Positions 44,635-54,082 of a stretch of 57,793 nucleotides of DNA are shown here, one piece after another; position 1 is the first letter of the stretch; each line of letters opens with the position of its first letter. Source of the DNA: Burkholderia sp. Bp8963 (GTDB taxonomy: Bacteria; Pseudomonadota; Gammaproteobacteria; Burkholderiales; Burkholderiaceae). Below the pieces are notes generated by a model. It had not been told where the DNA came from and did no database searches. It worked only from the letters and a program-made list of their open reading frames with translations. A program made the translations under genes and the position numbers. The DNA lies in contig NZ_QTQP01000045.1 of NCBI RefSeq assembly GCF_003854275.1, positions 1 through 57,793 on the forward strand. The letters run 5' to 3'.

Positions 44635-46191
44635 ATGGCTGTTTCCTCTGCACAATCAGTGAAATCAGGCGCGCTGGCGCCGGCCGAGGTGGTTGGCGTG
44701 ATCGGCGCGGGCGCGATGGGCGCGGGGATCGCTCAGGTCGCGGCGGCCGCGGGCCACACGGTGCTGCTGTACGACCTGAACGAGGCGGCCTGCGACAACG
44801 CGCTGGCCGGCATCCGCGCGCAGTTCGCGCGACTCGCGGAGAAAGGCCGGCTCGATCCGGCGCAGGCGGAGGCCGCGGGCCAGCGGGTGAGCGCGGTGCG
44901 TGCGCTGGCGGACTTCGCGCCGGCCGCGCTGGTCGTCGAGGCGGCGGCGGAGCGGCTCGACGTGAAGCGCGAGATTTTTGCGACGCTCGAACGCCACGTC
45001 GACGACGCGTGCCTGCTCGCGACCAACACGTCGTCGATCTCGATCACGTCGATCGCGGCCGGCCTGCGTGCGCCGCAGCGCGTCGCCGGCCTGCATTTCT
45101 TCAACCCGGCGCCGCTGATGGCGCTCGTCGAGGTGGTCAGCGGGCTCGCGACCGCGCCCGAGGTTGCGCAGGTGCTGTACGACACCGCCGCCGCGTGGGG
45201 CAAGAAGCCGGTGCTCGCGAAGTCGACGCCGGGCTTCATCGTGAACCGCGTCGCGCGGCCGTATTACGCGGAAGCACTGCGCGTGCTGAACGAGCAGGGC
45301 GGCGCGCCGGCGTCGATCGATGCGGTGATGCGCGAAGCGGGCGGCTTCCGGATGGGGCCGTTCGAGCTGATGGACCTGATCGGCCACGACGTGAACTTCG
45401 CGGTGACCGAATCGGTGTTCCGCGCGTACTTCAACGACCCGCGCTTTACGCCGTCGCTGATCCAGCAGGAACTCGTCAATGCCGGTTTCCTGGGCCGCAA
45501 GTCGGGGCGCGGCTTCTATTCGTATGCGGAAGGCGCGGCGCCGCCGGCGCCGGACGTCGAGCCGGATCGCGACGCGCCCGCCGGCGTCACGCTGCATGCG
45601 CAGGCCGGCCCGGCCGCCGCGTTGCATGCACGCTTCGCCGAGCGTATCGCGGGCGCGCGGCAGGCGGACGCCGATCCCGACGACCTGCTCGCGACCGCGG
45701 GCCGCGCGTCGATCGCGCTGACCGACGGCCGCACGGCGACCGCGCGTGCCGCGCAGACTGGCATCGCCGATCTCGTGCTCGTCGACCTCGCGCGCGACTA
45801 CGCGCAGGCCGGGCTCGTCGCGCTGACACGCGCGCTGCAGTGCAGCGACGCTGCGTATGCGGACGCGGTCGGCCTGTTCCAGCAGGCAGGCTTTCGCGTC
45901 GTCGGCCTGGCCGACGTGCCGGGCATGATCGTGATGCGCACCGTCGCGATGCTCGCGAACGAAGCGGCCGACACGGTGAACCAGGGCGTGTGCTCGCCCG
46001 CCGATCTCGATCTTGCGATGGAAAAGGGCGTCAACTATCCGTGCGGCCCGCTTGCGTGGGCGGACGCGATCGGCATCGCCCGTGTCCATCGCGTGCTGTC
46101 GCATCTGGCCGCCAGCTACGGCGAGGACCGCTATCGCGTGTCGCCGCGTATCGCCGCGCTGCACGCGGCCGGCCGCGCGTTCCGCTCGTAG
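44635..46191 (+). CDS. paaH: 3-hydroxyacyl-CoA dehydrogenase, phenylacetate pathway
   Basis: 518 residues. The NAD-binding Rossmann motif is GVIGAGAMGAGIAQ (G24, G26, G29). The GLHFFNPAPLMALVEVV segment and a C-terminal helical dimerisation domain are typical of 3-hydroxyacyl-CoA dehydrogenases; a second such domain (about 400-515) is seen, as in PaaH (also called PaaC). It oxidises the 3-hydroxyadipyl-CoA intermediate formed after ring cleavage of phenylacetyl-CoA. paaK follows 54 bp downstream, and the whole operon lies behind the TetR-type operator. Confidence 0.88.
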   Translation: MAVSSAQSVKSGALAPAEVVGVIGAGAMGAGIAQVAAAAGHTVLLYDLNEAACDNALAGIRAQFARLAEKGRLDPAQAEAAGQRVSAVRALADFAPAALVVEAAAERLDVKREIFATLERHVDDACLLATNTSSISITSIAAGLRAPQRVAGLHFFNPAPLMALVEVVSGLATAPEVAQVLYDTAAAWGKKPVLAKSTPGFIVNRVARPYYAEALRVLNEQGGAPASIDAVMREAGGFRMGPFELMDLIGHDVNFAVTESVFRAYFNDPRFTPSLIQQELVNAGFLGRKSGRGFYSYAEGAAPPAPDVEPDRDAPAGVTLHAQAGPAAALHARFAERIAGARQADADPDDLLATAGRASIALTDGRTATARAAQTGIADLVLVDLARDYAQAGLVALTRALQCSDAAYADAVGLFQQAGFRVVGLADVPGMIVMRTVAMLANEAADTVNQGVCSPADLDLAMEKGVNYPCGPLAWADAIGIARVHRVLSHLAASYGEDRYRVSPRIAALHAAGRAFRS

Positions 46192-46245
46192 CCGCCGGCC
46201 CGCCCCGATCACGATAACGACATTACTCCACTGGAGGAGCTCCCC

Positions 46246-47568
46246 ATGACTCACCCGACCCACCCGATGGCCGCGCTCGACGCGATCGAGACCGCCAGCC
46301 GTGACGAACTTCAGGCGCTGCAGCTGCAGCGCCTCAAGTGGTCGCTGCGCCACGCGTACGACAACGTTCCGCACTACCGCCGCACGTTCGACGCGGCCGG
46401 CGTGCATCCGGACGACCTGAAGACGCTCGCCGATCTCGCGAAATTCCCGTTCTCGACGAAGACCGATTTCCGCGACAACTATCCGTTCGGGCTGTTCGCG
46501 GTGCCGCGCGACCAGGTCGTGCGCGTGCATGCGTCGAGCGGCACGACCGGCAAGCCGACCGTCGTCGGCTATACGGCGCGCGACATCGACACGTGGGCGA
46601 ACCTGATCGCGCGCTCGATCCGCGCGGCGGGCGGCCGTCCCGGCGACACGCTGCACAACGCGTTCGGCTACGGGCTGTTCACGGGCGGCCTCGGCATCCA
46701 TTACGGCGCGGAGCGGCTCGGCTGCATGGTCGTGCCGATGTCGGGCGGGCAAACCGAGAAGCAGGTGCAGCTGATCCGCGACTTCGAGCCGAAGATCATC
46801 CTCGTCACGCCGTCGTACATGCTGAACCTGATCGACGAGATGGTGCGGCAGGGGATGAATCCGGCCGAGTCGTCGCTGAAGATCGGCATCTTCGGCGCGG
46901 AGCCGTGGACGGGCGCGCTGCGCGAGGAAGTCGAGACGCGCGTCGGCATCGATGCGCTCGACATCTATGGGCTGTCCGAAGTGATGGGGCCGGGCGTCGC
47001 GTGCGAGTGCGTCGAGACCAAGGACGGCCCGGTGGTGTGGGAAGACCATTTCTATCCGGAAGTCATCGATCCCGTGACGGGCGAGGTGCTGCCGGACGGC
47101 AGCGAGGGCGAGCTCGTGTTCACGTCGCTGACGAAGGAGGCGATGCCGGTGATCCGCTATCGCACGCGCGACCTCACCGCGTTGCTGCCGCCGACCGCGC
47201 GCACGATGCGCCGCCTCGCGAAGATCACCGGCCGCTCGGACGACATGTTGATCATCCGCGGCGTGAACGTATTCCCGAGCCAGATCGAGGAGCTGGTCGT
47301 CGCGTTGCCGAAGCTGTCGGGCCAGTATCAGCTGACGGTGTCACGCGAAGGCCACATGGACCGGCTCGACATCTCGGTCGAGCTGCGCTCCGAAGCCGGC
47401 GCGAGCGTGACGGACGGCGAGCGCCAGGCGATCGCGCGCGAACTGCAGCACCGGATCAAGACGATGGTCGGCGTGTCCGCGGGCGTGACCGTGCTGCCGG
47501 CAGGCGGCATTCCTGCCACCGCGACCGGCAAGGCCAGGCGCGTGATCGACCGGCGCCACGCCGCGTGA
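46246..47568 (+). CDS. paaK: Phenylacetate-CoA ligase
   Basis: 440 residues, the usual length for PaaK. The ATP-binding motif is SSGTTGKPTVVGYT (97-110). Other adenylate-forming motifs are YGLSEVMGPG and RTRDLTALL, and the end DDMLIIRGVNVFPSQIEE is typical of PaaK. The enzyme activates phenylacetate to phenylacetyl-CoA with ATP, the first step of aerobic hybrid degradation. A strong GGAGGAG ribosome-binding site precedes the ATG. It is translated after paaH in the same operon. Confidence 0.95.
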   Translation: MTHPTHPMAALDAIETASRDELQALQLQRLKWSLRHAYDNVPHYRRTFDAAGVHPDDLKTLADLAKFPFSTKTDFRDNYPFGLFAVPRDQVVRVHASSGTTGKPTVVGYTARDIDTWANLIARSIRAAGGRPGDTLHNAFGYGLFTGGLGIHYGAERLGCMVVPMSGGQTEKQVQLIRDFEPKIILVTPSYMLNLIDEMVRQGMNPAESSLKIGIFGAEPWTGALREEVETRVGIDALDIYGLSEVMGPGVACECVETKDGPVVWEDHFYPEVIDPVTGEVLPDGSEGELVFTSLTKEAMPVIRYRTRDLTALLPPTARTMRRLAKITGRSDDMLIIRGVNVFPSQIEELVVALPKLSGQYQLTVSREGHMDRLDISVELRSEAGASVTDGERQAIARELQHRIKTMVGVSAGVTVLPAGGIPATATGKARRVIDRRHAA

Positions 47569-47646
47569 CGCGGCCGATACACGTTTGTATGCGCTTGAGC
47601 GCGCGTGAGCACGCTTGAGCGTGTTGGATACGAGGAAACCTGCTTG

Positions 47647-48450
47647 ATGTTCGATGAACTGAAGACCCTGGCCGTTGCTGTCGATGCGCGCGGCATCGCG
47701 ACCGTTGCGCTGCGGCGCGGCGACGTGCTCAATGCATTCGACGAGACGATGATCGCCGAGCTGACCGACGTGTTCGCCGCGCTCGGCGCGCGCGACGACG
47801 TGCGTGCGATCGTGCTGCGCTCGGATGGCCGCGCGTTCTGCGCGGGCGCTGACCTGCAGTGGATGCAGCGCGCGAGCGCGAACGACGCGGCCGCGAACCT
47901 GCGCGACGCGGAGCGCTTCGCCGCGATGATGCGGGCGATCCGGCAGTGTCCGAAGCCGACCGTCGCGCGCGTGCAGGGGCACGCGTTCGGTGGCGGCGTC
48001 GGCCTGTGCGCCGCATGCGACATCGTGATCGCGAGCGACCAGGCGCGCTTCGCGGTCAGCGAGGCGCGCTTCGGCATCCTGCCCGCGGTGATCGGCCCGT
48101 ATCTCGTCGAGGCGGTCGGCCAGCGGCAGGCGCGCCGGCTTGCACTGACGGCGACGCAGCTGAGTGCGCGCGACGCGGTCGAGATCGGTCTGATCCATCA
48201 GGCGGTGCCGCTCGACGCGCTCGACGACGCGCTCGACAAGACGCTCGCCGAACTGAGCCGGAACGGCCCGAACGCGCTGATGGAGATCAAGCGCTTCTTC
48301 GACGCGATCGGCGAGTATCCGCCGTCCGACGAACGCGCGGCGTTCACCGCGCAAACGATCTCGCGCGTGCGCGCGACCGCCGAGGCGAAGGAGGGCTTCG
48401 CGGCGTTCTTCGCGAAGCGGCCGCCGGCCTGGGAGCCGGGCGCCGAGTAA
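47647..48450 (+). CDS. Enoyl-CoA hydratase/isomerase family protein
   Basis: 267 residues, crotonase fold: oxyanion-hole segments AFCAGADL (64-70) and GGGVGL (115-120). The position of the usual first catalytic Glu (GGG-x-E) is Gly here, and SEARFGILPAVIGPYLV is more like LiuC/AtuE-type hydratases than PaaF or PaaG. In the paa operon it could hydrate an unsaturated CoA intermediate, but a branched-chain substrate is equally possible. The start is ATG 47647 with GAGGAAA before it, not the GTG at 47605. Confidence 0.85.
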   Translation: MFDELKTLAVAVDARGIATVALRRGDVLNAFDETMIAELTDVFAALGARDDVRAIVLRSDGRAFCAGADLQWMQRASANDAAANLRDAERFAAMMRAIRQCPKPTVARVQGHAFGGGVGLCAACDIVIASDQARFAVSEARFGILPAVIGPYLVEAVGQRQARRLALTATQLSARDAVEIGLIHQAVPLDALDDALDKTLAELSRNGPNALMEIKRFFDAIGEYPPSDERAAFTAQTISRVRATAEAKEGFAAFFAKRPPAWEPGAE

Positions 48451-48613
48451 ACCTGGTGCGGCGGCGTCCGGCGTGCCCACGCCGCGCGCGGCCGCCGCGC
48501 GAAGCCCCCGGACGGCGCTGCGGCGCGCCGCCGGGCACCCCGCAAACGGGGACGGTTGCTCTACAATGCGTGACCCGGCGCACCGCCGATTCTGCCCTGA
48601 CCGTTCCTGCCCG

Positions 48614-49285
48614 ATGATCGTCACCCGTCTTGTCTCCGAGATCCTGTTCGGCTTCACCGGCCTGATGGGCATCATCAATCCGATCGGCATCGCCTTCCTG
48701 TTCCTGGAGCGCACCGAGTCGCTGACCGAGCAGGAACGGCACCTGCTCGCGAAGAAGGTTGCGTTCAATTCGTTCGTCGTGCTGCTCGTCGCGTTCTTCG
48801 TCGGCACGCCGGTGCTGCATTTCTTCGGGATTTCGATGGAAGCGCTGCGCATCGGCGGCGGCTTCGCGGTTGCGGTGTCGGGCTGGCGGATGCTGAACGA
48901 GCCCGACGTGCCGGGTGGCGGCGATACGCCGGTCAAGCAGATCGACGCGAACGCAATCATGACGCGCGCGTTCTTCCCGCTGACCATGCCGCTGACGACC
49001 GGCCCCGGTTCGATCGCGACCGCGATCGCGCTGAACGCGAACCGCACGCACAAGCTGTCGGAATTCATGCTGTCGAGCATCGTGTCGGTCGCGGTGTCGG
49101 TGCTTGTCGCCGTCGTGATCTGGCTGACGTACAGCCGCGCGGCGCTCCTCGCGCGCTACCTCGGCACCGAGGGCACCAAGGTCGCGATGCGCGTGTCCGC
49201 GTTCCTGCTACTGTGCGTCGGCGTGCAGATCATGCTGACCGGCTTCTCCGAATTCCTGCAGCCGATCGCCGACCAGATCAAGTAA
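48614..49285 (+). CDS. MarC-family membrane protein
   Basis: 223 residues, six hydrophobic segments. GLMGIINPIGIAFLFL near the N-terminus and FFPLTMPLTTGPGSIATAIA in the middle are hallmarks of MarC (UPF0056) proteins. The function of the family is not established, despite the name, which comes from the mar locus. It follows the hydratase gene by ~160 bp; it may or may not be in the same operon. Confidence 0.88.
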   Translation: MIVTRLVSEILFGFTGLMGIINPIGIAFLFLERTESLTEQERHLLAKKVAFNSFVVLLVAFFVGTPVLHFFGISMEALRIGGGFAVAVSGWRMLNEPDVPGGGDTPVKQIDANAIMTRAFFPLTMPLTTGPGSIATAIALNANRTHKLSEFMLSSIVSVAVSVLVAVVIWLTYSRAALLARYLGTEGTKVAMRVSAFLLLCVGVQIMLTGFSEFLQPIADQIK

Positions 49286-49341
49286 ACCCAAGGCCGGATT
49301 GGACCGAAGCAGCGTGCGCTGAAAGCAGGTTGCGTCGCGCG

Positions 49342-50211
49342 TCAATGCGCGGCTGCGAGCATCGGGTAGGTGAATAGCCCGAAGTGAACGACGTTCAGCC
49401 CCGCGTGCGCGAGCGCGGCCGCGAACAGCCCGCCGCGGCGGTACGCGATGCCATACCCGACGCCGGCCACCGTGCCGAGCACGATCCATGGCCAGCCGCC
49501 CGCCGCGTGGGCCGCGCCGAACAGCACGGCGCTCACCGCCAGTGCCGCCCACGGCCCCCACGCGAACCGGCCGAGCACGCGCGTCAGGCCACCCTGAAGA
49601 TAGCCGCGGAACAGCGTTTCCTCGGCGAGCGTCACGAACAACAGGTTGTTCGCGAGCCACAGCCAGCCCGACGCCGGCCATTTGGGCGCCCAGCCGACCG
49701 TCTCGAACGCGACCGCGCCGGCGAGGCACGCCGCCGACGTCGCGAGCGCGGCGACAACGCCTGTGCGTGCCGCGCGCGGTAGCGCGACTGCAGGTCGGAT
49801 CCACGGCAACACCCACAGCAGCCAAAGGCCGGCGAGCGGCTTGTCGAGATTCAGGTACATCGTGAACGGCACGGCATCCGGCGTGAAGCGAACCGGGCCG
49901 ATCGCACGCGGATTATGGAAGCCGGGCAGGAGATGCAGGCTCAGCGCGATGGCGAGCACGACGAACGCGACATGCGCGGCGGCGCGTACCGCCGGCGGGC
50001 GCGCGGCGGACACGCCCCATGCCGCCAGCGCAAGCGCGGCCAGCGGCGCCAGCGCGAGCGGCGCGAGCATCCCGAGCACCAGCGCGCCCGCATAGCCGAG
50101 CACGGCGAGGATCAGGCTGGCGGCGCGCAGTGGGCGGAACCACGCGAGTGCCGCGGCGGCGAACAGGGCAATCCAGGTCGCCGTGAACGGCACGGACGGG
50201 GAGACGGGCAT
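49342..50211 (-). CDS. CPBP-family intramembrane metalloprotease
   Basis: About 289 residues with 7-8 membrane segments. The EETLFRGYLQGGL motif (EExxxR) and the later FGAAHAAGG (H of the second motif) are the metal-binding signature of CPBP (Abi/CAAX-type) proteases. The start is set at ATG 50211 (MPVSPSVPFTATW); longer starts lack support. Substrate unknown; no bacteriocin gene is next to it. Confidence 0.85.
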   Translation of the reverse strand: MPVSPSVPFTATWIALFAAAALAWFRPLRAASLILAVLGYAGALVLGMLAPLALAPLAALALAAWGVSAARPPAVRAAAHVAFVVLAIALSLHLLPGFHNPRAIGPVRFTPDAVPFTMYLNLDKPLAGLWLLWVLPWIRPAVALPRAARTGVVAALATSAACLAGAVAFETVGWAPKWPASGWLWLANNLLFVTLAEETLFRGYLQGGLTRVLGRFAWGPWAALAVSAVLFGAAHAAGGWPWIVLGTVAGVGYGIAYRRGGLFAAALAHAGLNVVHFGLFTYPMLAAAH

Positions 50212-50329
50212 AGGCGGCGGGCATTCGTCGGACGAGACGCCGCGCATCATACAGGATGGGGATCCGGCTTCCGCTGCAGCGCGGCGCTGGCTATCCGGTC
50301 AGCCGGCCAGCCGGTCAGCCAGGCAGCCG

Positions 50330-50995
50330 TCAACGTCCGGCGGTTTCCGTCACGCCGTCGCGAGTCGGGATGTCGACGCTGTTGCGCGTGCGCATCCGCC
50401 GCCGGTACCAGAACGTCCACATCAGCAGGCCGCCGAACACGGAATAGCCGATGATCGGCGACAAGACCAGCACGCGCTCGACCGTCCAGTTCGCGACCAT
50501 CCAGCAGCGCACCAGCATTTCGATGGTCATGCCGGCGCCCCATACGAAGGTCATCAGGCGCAGCGTCTGGCGCAGCACGGGCTGCTCGTCCCACACCGCT
50601 TCGAAGCGCTCGGCGCCGCCTGCCATTTCGCGGGCCACAGTGGCGCGCGCGAGATAGAAGATCAGCGGACGTTCGCGCACCAGCGACAGCAGAAAAATCA
50701 CGCCGATCGCGCCCGATGCGAGCGATTCGCGCATCAGCAGCGCGCGTGGCCCGCCGCCGAGCGCCATTGCGACGATCGACAGCGCGATGCCGAGCAGCAC
50801 GACGACGCTCACCGCATCGATGCGGCGTGCTCGGACGAATTCGAAGATGGTCCAGAGGACGGGCGGGATCGCCGACGCGTACAGCGCGCCGGCTTCGCCG
50901 AAATGCGGATGCGCGACGCGATAGGCGGCCCACGGCAACAACAGGTTGACGGCGAGTTCGAGGATCAGGCCGGCTCGCGGTTTCACAGCAGACAT
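50330..50995 (-). CDS. VC0807-like integral membrane protein
   Basis: 221 residues from ATG 50995 (MSAVKPRAGLILELAVNLLL). Five to six hydrophobic segments; the start (LPWAAYRVAHPHFGEAGALY, then ASAIPPVLWTIFEFVRARR) and general layout resemble the VC0807 family, whose function is unknown. The frame can be extended upstream to 51055, but no family similarity is seen there. It lies in line with the CPBP gene, 118 bp apart. Confidence 0.75.
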   Translation of the reverse strand: MSAVKPRAGLILELAVNLLLPWAAYRVAHPHFGEAGALYASAIPPVLWTIFEFVRARRIDAVSVVVLLGIALSIVAMALGGGPRALLMRESLASGAIGVIFLLSLVRERPLIFYLARATVAREMAGGAERFEAVWDEQPVLRQTLRLMTFVWGAGMTIEMLVRCWMVANWTVERVLVLSPIIGYSVFGGLLMWTFWYRRRMRTRNSVDIPTRDGVTETAGR

Positions 50996-51277
50996 TCCGG
51001 GTGATGGGTTCGTACGCGAATCACGTGCGATCCAGTATATCGGACATTCAATCATTGCTTGTGGCGCGCGTGCTGCGGGATATTACCGACGAATCCTGTG
51101 CATGCCGCGGCAGTTCGACGATGGGCAGCCGCGCGATGTCGGTGCGCCACGTGGTGTCCGATATTGGGGGCAATGCATGCATGCGCCGGCGCCGAGCACA
51201 TCATGGGGGCCGACGCGATCACGATCACGTCGGCCGTCGCCGTCGCCAGCAGCCGGTCGAGCCGCCAGCCGCGCCCC

Positions 51278-52375
51278 TCATCCGGCCGCTGGCTGCACGA
51301 TGATCTTCACGTTCCGGTCCTTGTTGTTCACCAGTTCCTCGAACCCGCTCGCCACGATATCGCCGAGCGCGATCCGGCCGGTGATCAGCGGCTGCACGTC
51401 GATGCGGCCGTCCGCGATGAAGCGGATCACGTCGGCGAATTCGCCGTTATACGCGAGCGAGCCGATCACCTCCTTCTCCGTCGACACGATGTCGAAGAAA
51501 TTGAACGCGGTCGGCTCCTCGAAGATGCCGACCATCACCGTTTTGCCGGCCTTGCGGATCACGTCGATCGCGAGCTTCGCGGTCGCGGTGTGGCCGATGC
51601 ATTCGAACGACACGTCCGCGCCGTAACCGCCCGTCAGTGCCTTGACCTGCGCGACGGCGTCGGTCTCCTTCGGATCGATGACGACGGTTGCGCCGACCTC
51701 GAGCGCCTTCTGCTTGCGCGCCGCCGACATCTCCAGCGCGATCACGCGCCCGGCGCCCGCCGCTTTCGCACACATGATCGTACACAGGCCGATCGTGCCG
51801 GCACCGACCACGACGACCGTCTGGCCGACGATGCTGCCTGCCTTCTTCACCGCATGGAGCCCGACTGCGAGCGGCTCGATCAGCGCACCGGCCTCGGTCG
51901 GGAAATTGTCGGGCAGCTTGTACAGCAGCTCGGCGGGCACGTTCACGTATTCGGCAAAAGCGCCGTTGTTCATCAGCCCGGTGAACGCGAGGTTCTCGCA
52001 GATGTTGTACAGGCCGTGCGTGCAATACCAGCAGGTGCCGCAATGCTGGCACGCGTCGGCCGTCACGCGGTCGCCGACCGCGAAGCCCGTCACGCCCGCG
52101 CCGAGTTCAGCGATCTCGCCGCTGAATTCGTGGCCGAGGATGCACTGGCCCTTCAGGCCCGTCAGCGGGTGCGGCGCGTCGACCGGAATGAAGACCGGGC
52201 CCGCGACGTACTCGTGCAGATCCGAGCCGCAGATCCCGCACCAGTGCACGCGGATTGTTACCCAGCCGGCGGCGGGCTTGTCCGGAACGGGAACCTCTTC
52301 GACGCGGATGTCGCGGCGGCCGCGCCAGACGGCGGCCTTCATGCTGGGGGGAGTTGCCGGTGCCGGTGTATTCAC
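51278..52375 (-). CDS. 2,3-butanediol dehydrogenase (zinc-type)
   Basis: 365 residues of the zinc-dependent medium-chain dehydrogenase family. HWCGICGSDLHEY carries the catalytic Cys, GHEFSGE the His-Glu, and four cysteines (CQHCGTCWYCTHGLYNIC) bind the structural zinc. GAGTIGL is the NAD-binding Rossmann motif. Overall it is closest to (R,R)-butanediol dehydrogenases, converting acetoin and butanediol. GGAGA lies seven bases before a GTG at 52375; an internal ATG at 52342 is the alternative start. A sigma-54 type promoter and a palindrome lie upstream, as expected for enhancer-dependent acetoin/butanediol genes. Confidence 0.88.
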   Translation of the reverse strand: MNTPAPATPPSMKAAVWRGRRDIRVEEVPVPDKPAAGWVTIRVHWCGICGSDLHEYVAGPVFIPVDAPHPLTGLKGQCILGHEFSGEIAELGAGVTGFAVGDRVTADACQHCGTCWYCTHGLYNICENLAFTGLMNNGAFAEYVNVPAELLYKLPDNFPTEAGALIEPLAVGLHAVKKAGSIVGQTVVVVGAGTIGLCTIMCAKAAGAGRVIALEMSAARKQKALEVGATVVIDPKETDAVAQVKALTGGYGADVSFECIGHTATAKLAIDVIRKAGKTVMVGIFEEPTAFNFFDIVSTEKEVIGSLAYNGEFADVIRFIADGRIDVQPLITGRIALGDIVASGFEELVNNKDRNVKIIVQPAAG

Positions 52376-52453
52376 GTTGCTGTCTCCGTCAGGGTTGTCG
52401 TCGGGCGCGAATCGCGGTCGCGACCGTCGCGCGGTTGCGCGCCCGACTGGCAC

Positions 52454-52468
52454 GCAGGAACGGTGCCA
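52454..52468 (-). promoter_or_regulatory. Sigma-54 promoter of the butanediol dehydrogenase gene
   Basis: TGGCACCGTTCCTGC on the minus strand: GG and GC with exactly 10 bases between them, as required at -24/-12 (consensus TGGCACG-N4-TTGC). It lies ~80 bp before the start codon. The spacing and the upstream palindrome at about -150 support it. Confidence 0.75.
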
Positions 52469-52620
52469 GCGTGGAAGACAGGGTGGCGTGGCCGCGCACG
52501 ACGTGATGGATGTGCGCTGCGGCATCCTTGCATCGTGCACGGGCTGCGGTGCGCGGACGGGTGCTGGGTATTTTTTGTTGCGACCGCACGAGGACGCAGC
52601 GCGTGAGACGCATGGGACGT

Positions 52621-52641
52621 TCGTCTCACTGTGTGAGACGA
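52621..52641. promoter_or_regulatory. Candidate enhancer-binding site (palindrome)
   Basis: Perfect inverted repeat with arms TCGTCTCAC and GTGAGACGA around TGT. Further GTGAGAC copies follow nearby (52603 and 52646) and a GAGACGA-rich imperfect tandem repeat runs to 52687. The site lies ~150 bp upstream of the sigma-54 promoter, where an activator of the AcoR type would bind. Confidence 0.6.
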
Positions 52642-52756
52642 CGCGTGAGACTAGGCGAGAGACGAGGCGAGAGACGAAGCCAGAGACGGCAAGCAGCGTG
52701 CCGTTCCGATGCGCGCGCAACCGGCCGCACGGCGGCGGCCGGCCGCCGCACATCCG

Positions 52757-54007
52757 TTACAGGAGATCCTTGCGGTACTGGATGAACCCCGCGTTGTTCG
52801 CGAGCCGGTCGTACAGTGCGCGCGCAGTCGTGTTGGTCTCGTGCGTGAGCCAGTGCACGCGGCTCGCGCCCGCTTCGCGCGCGTGCTGATACACGGCCTC
52901 GATCAGCGCGCCGCCCGCGCCGCGCCCGCGCGCATCGGGCGCCGTGAACAGGTCCTGCAGATAGCAGTACGGGCCTTCGGTCCAGCACGAGCGATGGTAG
53001 ATCGCATGCACGATTCCGAGCAGCGCACCCGACGCGTCGAACGCGCCGAGCACGAACATCGGCTCGTCCGGGTCCATCAGGCGGGCCCACGTCGTCGCGA
53101 ACACGGTGTCGCTCAGCGCGGTGCCGTAGAAGCCCAGATAGCCCTGCCACAGCGGGCGCCACGCGGCCTCGTCGGCGGCCGCGAGCGGCCGCACGGTGAG
53201 GCCCGTTGCGACGTGCGCGCGGCCGGCCGCGTCGCGCGCGTTCGCCTGCGCGTGGCGGATCGCGGCGAGCGACTGGCGCTGAGCGTGCTGCGCGTCGAAG
53301 TTCGCGGGCGACAGCCACGCGTCGAATGCCGCCGCGACGGCCGGCCATTCGCCGTCGACGATCGAGAACCACGCGGTGTCGCGACTACGTCCCTTGTAGA
53401 CGATCGCCTGCCGGAACGTGCCTTCGTAGCGGAAACCGAGCCGCGCGGCCGCCTGGCGGGAAGGCTCGTTGAGACTGTCGCACTTCCACTCGTAGCGCCG
53501 GTAGCCGAGCGTGTCGAATGCGTATTTCATCAGCAGGCATTGCGCTTCGGTCGACACGGGCGTGCGCTTCAGCGCGGGCGAGAACGTGACCGAACCGACC
53601 TCGATCACGCCATTGGCCGGATCGATGCGCATCAGCGCAAGCGTGCCGACCGCACGGCCCGTCGCGAGATCGATCACCGTGTAGTGCAGCGGATCGGCGC
53701 TCGTCGCCGCAACGCGCGCGTACTCGCGATAGCTCGCTTCGTCGGCGTACGGACCATGCGCGAGATAGGTCCAGTCGCGGCCGTCGGCCGCTTGCGAATA
53801 GGCGGCGTACAGATCCGCCGCGTGGCGGTCGGCGTCGAGCGGCTCGAGTCGGCAGTAGCGGCCTTCGAGCGTGATGCGCTGCGGCCGCGGGCGCGTGGAC
53901 CAGTCGGGAACCGGTTGACCGATGGGCTGTTGGTAGGCGTTGGTAAGCGTGGTAAGCGTGGACAAGGTCGATCTCGCTTCGGTTGGCGGCCAGCGACATG
54001 CCGGCAT
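52757..54007 (-). CDS. Double-GNAT acetyltransferase fusion
   Basis: About 416 residues. The N-terminal domain (about 30-215) is RimJ/RimL-like (ITLEGRYCRLEPLDADRHA, YRRYEWKCDSLNEPSRQAA, LGFRYEGTFRQ). The C-terminal domain (about 255-415) is a second GNAT with LTVRPLAAADEAAW and DLFTAPDARGRGAGGALIE, the acetyl-CoA-binding loop. Joining an amino-group acetyltransferase to a second GNAT is unusual but known. The first ~25 residues are low-complexity (STLSTLTTLTN) from a repeated GGTAAGCGT in the DNA; the start is therefore uncertain. It is divergent from the MocR gene across ~60 bp. Confidence 0.8.
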   Translation of the reverse strand: MPACRWPPTEARSTLSTLTTLTNAYQQPIGQPVPDWSTRPRPQRITLEGRYCRLEPLDADRHAADLYAAYSQAADGRDWTYLAHGPYADEASYREYARVAATSADPLHYTVIDLATGRAVGTLALMRIDPANGVIEVGSVTFSPALKRTPVSTEAQCLLMKYAFDTLGYRRYEWKCDSLNEPSRQAAARLGFRYEGTFRQAIVYKGRSRDTAWFSIVDGEWPAVAAAFDAWLSPANFDAQHAQRQSLAAIRHAQANARDAAGRAHVATGLTVRPLAAADEAAWRPLWQGYLGFYGTALSDTVFATTWARLMDPDEPMFVLGAFDASGALLGIVHAIYHRSCWTEGPYCYLQDLFTAPDARGRGAGGALIEAVYQHAREAGASRVHWLTHETNTTARALYDRLANNAGFIQYRKDLL

Positions 54008-54082
54008 GCAGACGATCGTAGTGCCAGCGAGGTACCATGAGAAGCGCCAGTGCATGGTAATTTTATGGTGCCACGAACCCTG

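Noticed and set aside
44665..47049. 794-codon minus-strand frame opposite paaH-paaK
   Set aside because: Shadow of genuine plus-strand enzymes; Arg/His/Asp-rich composition.
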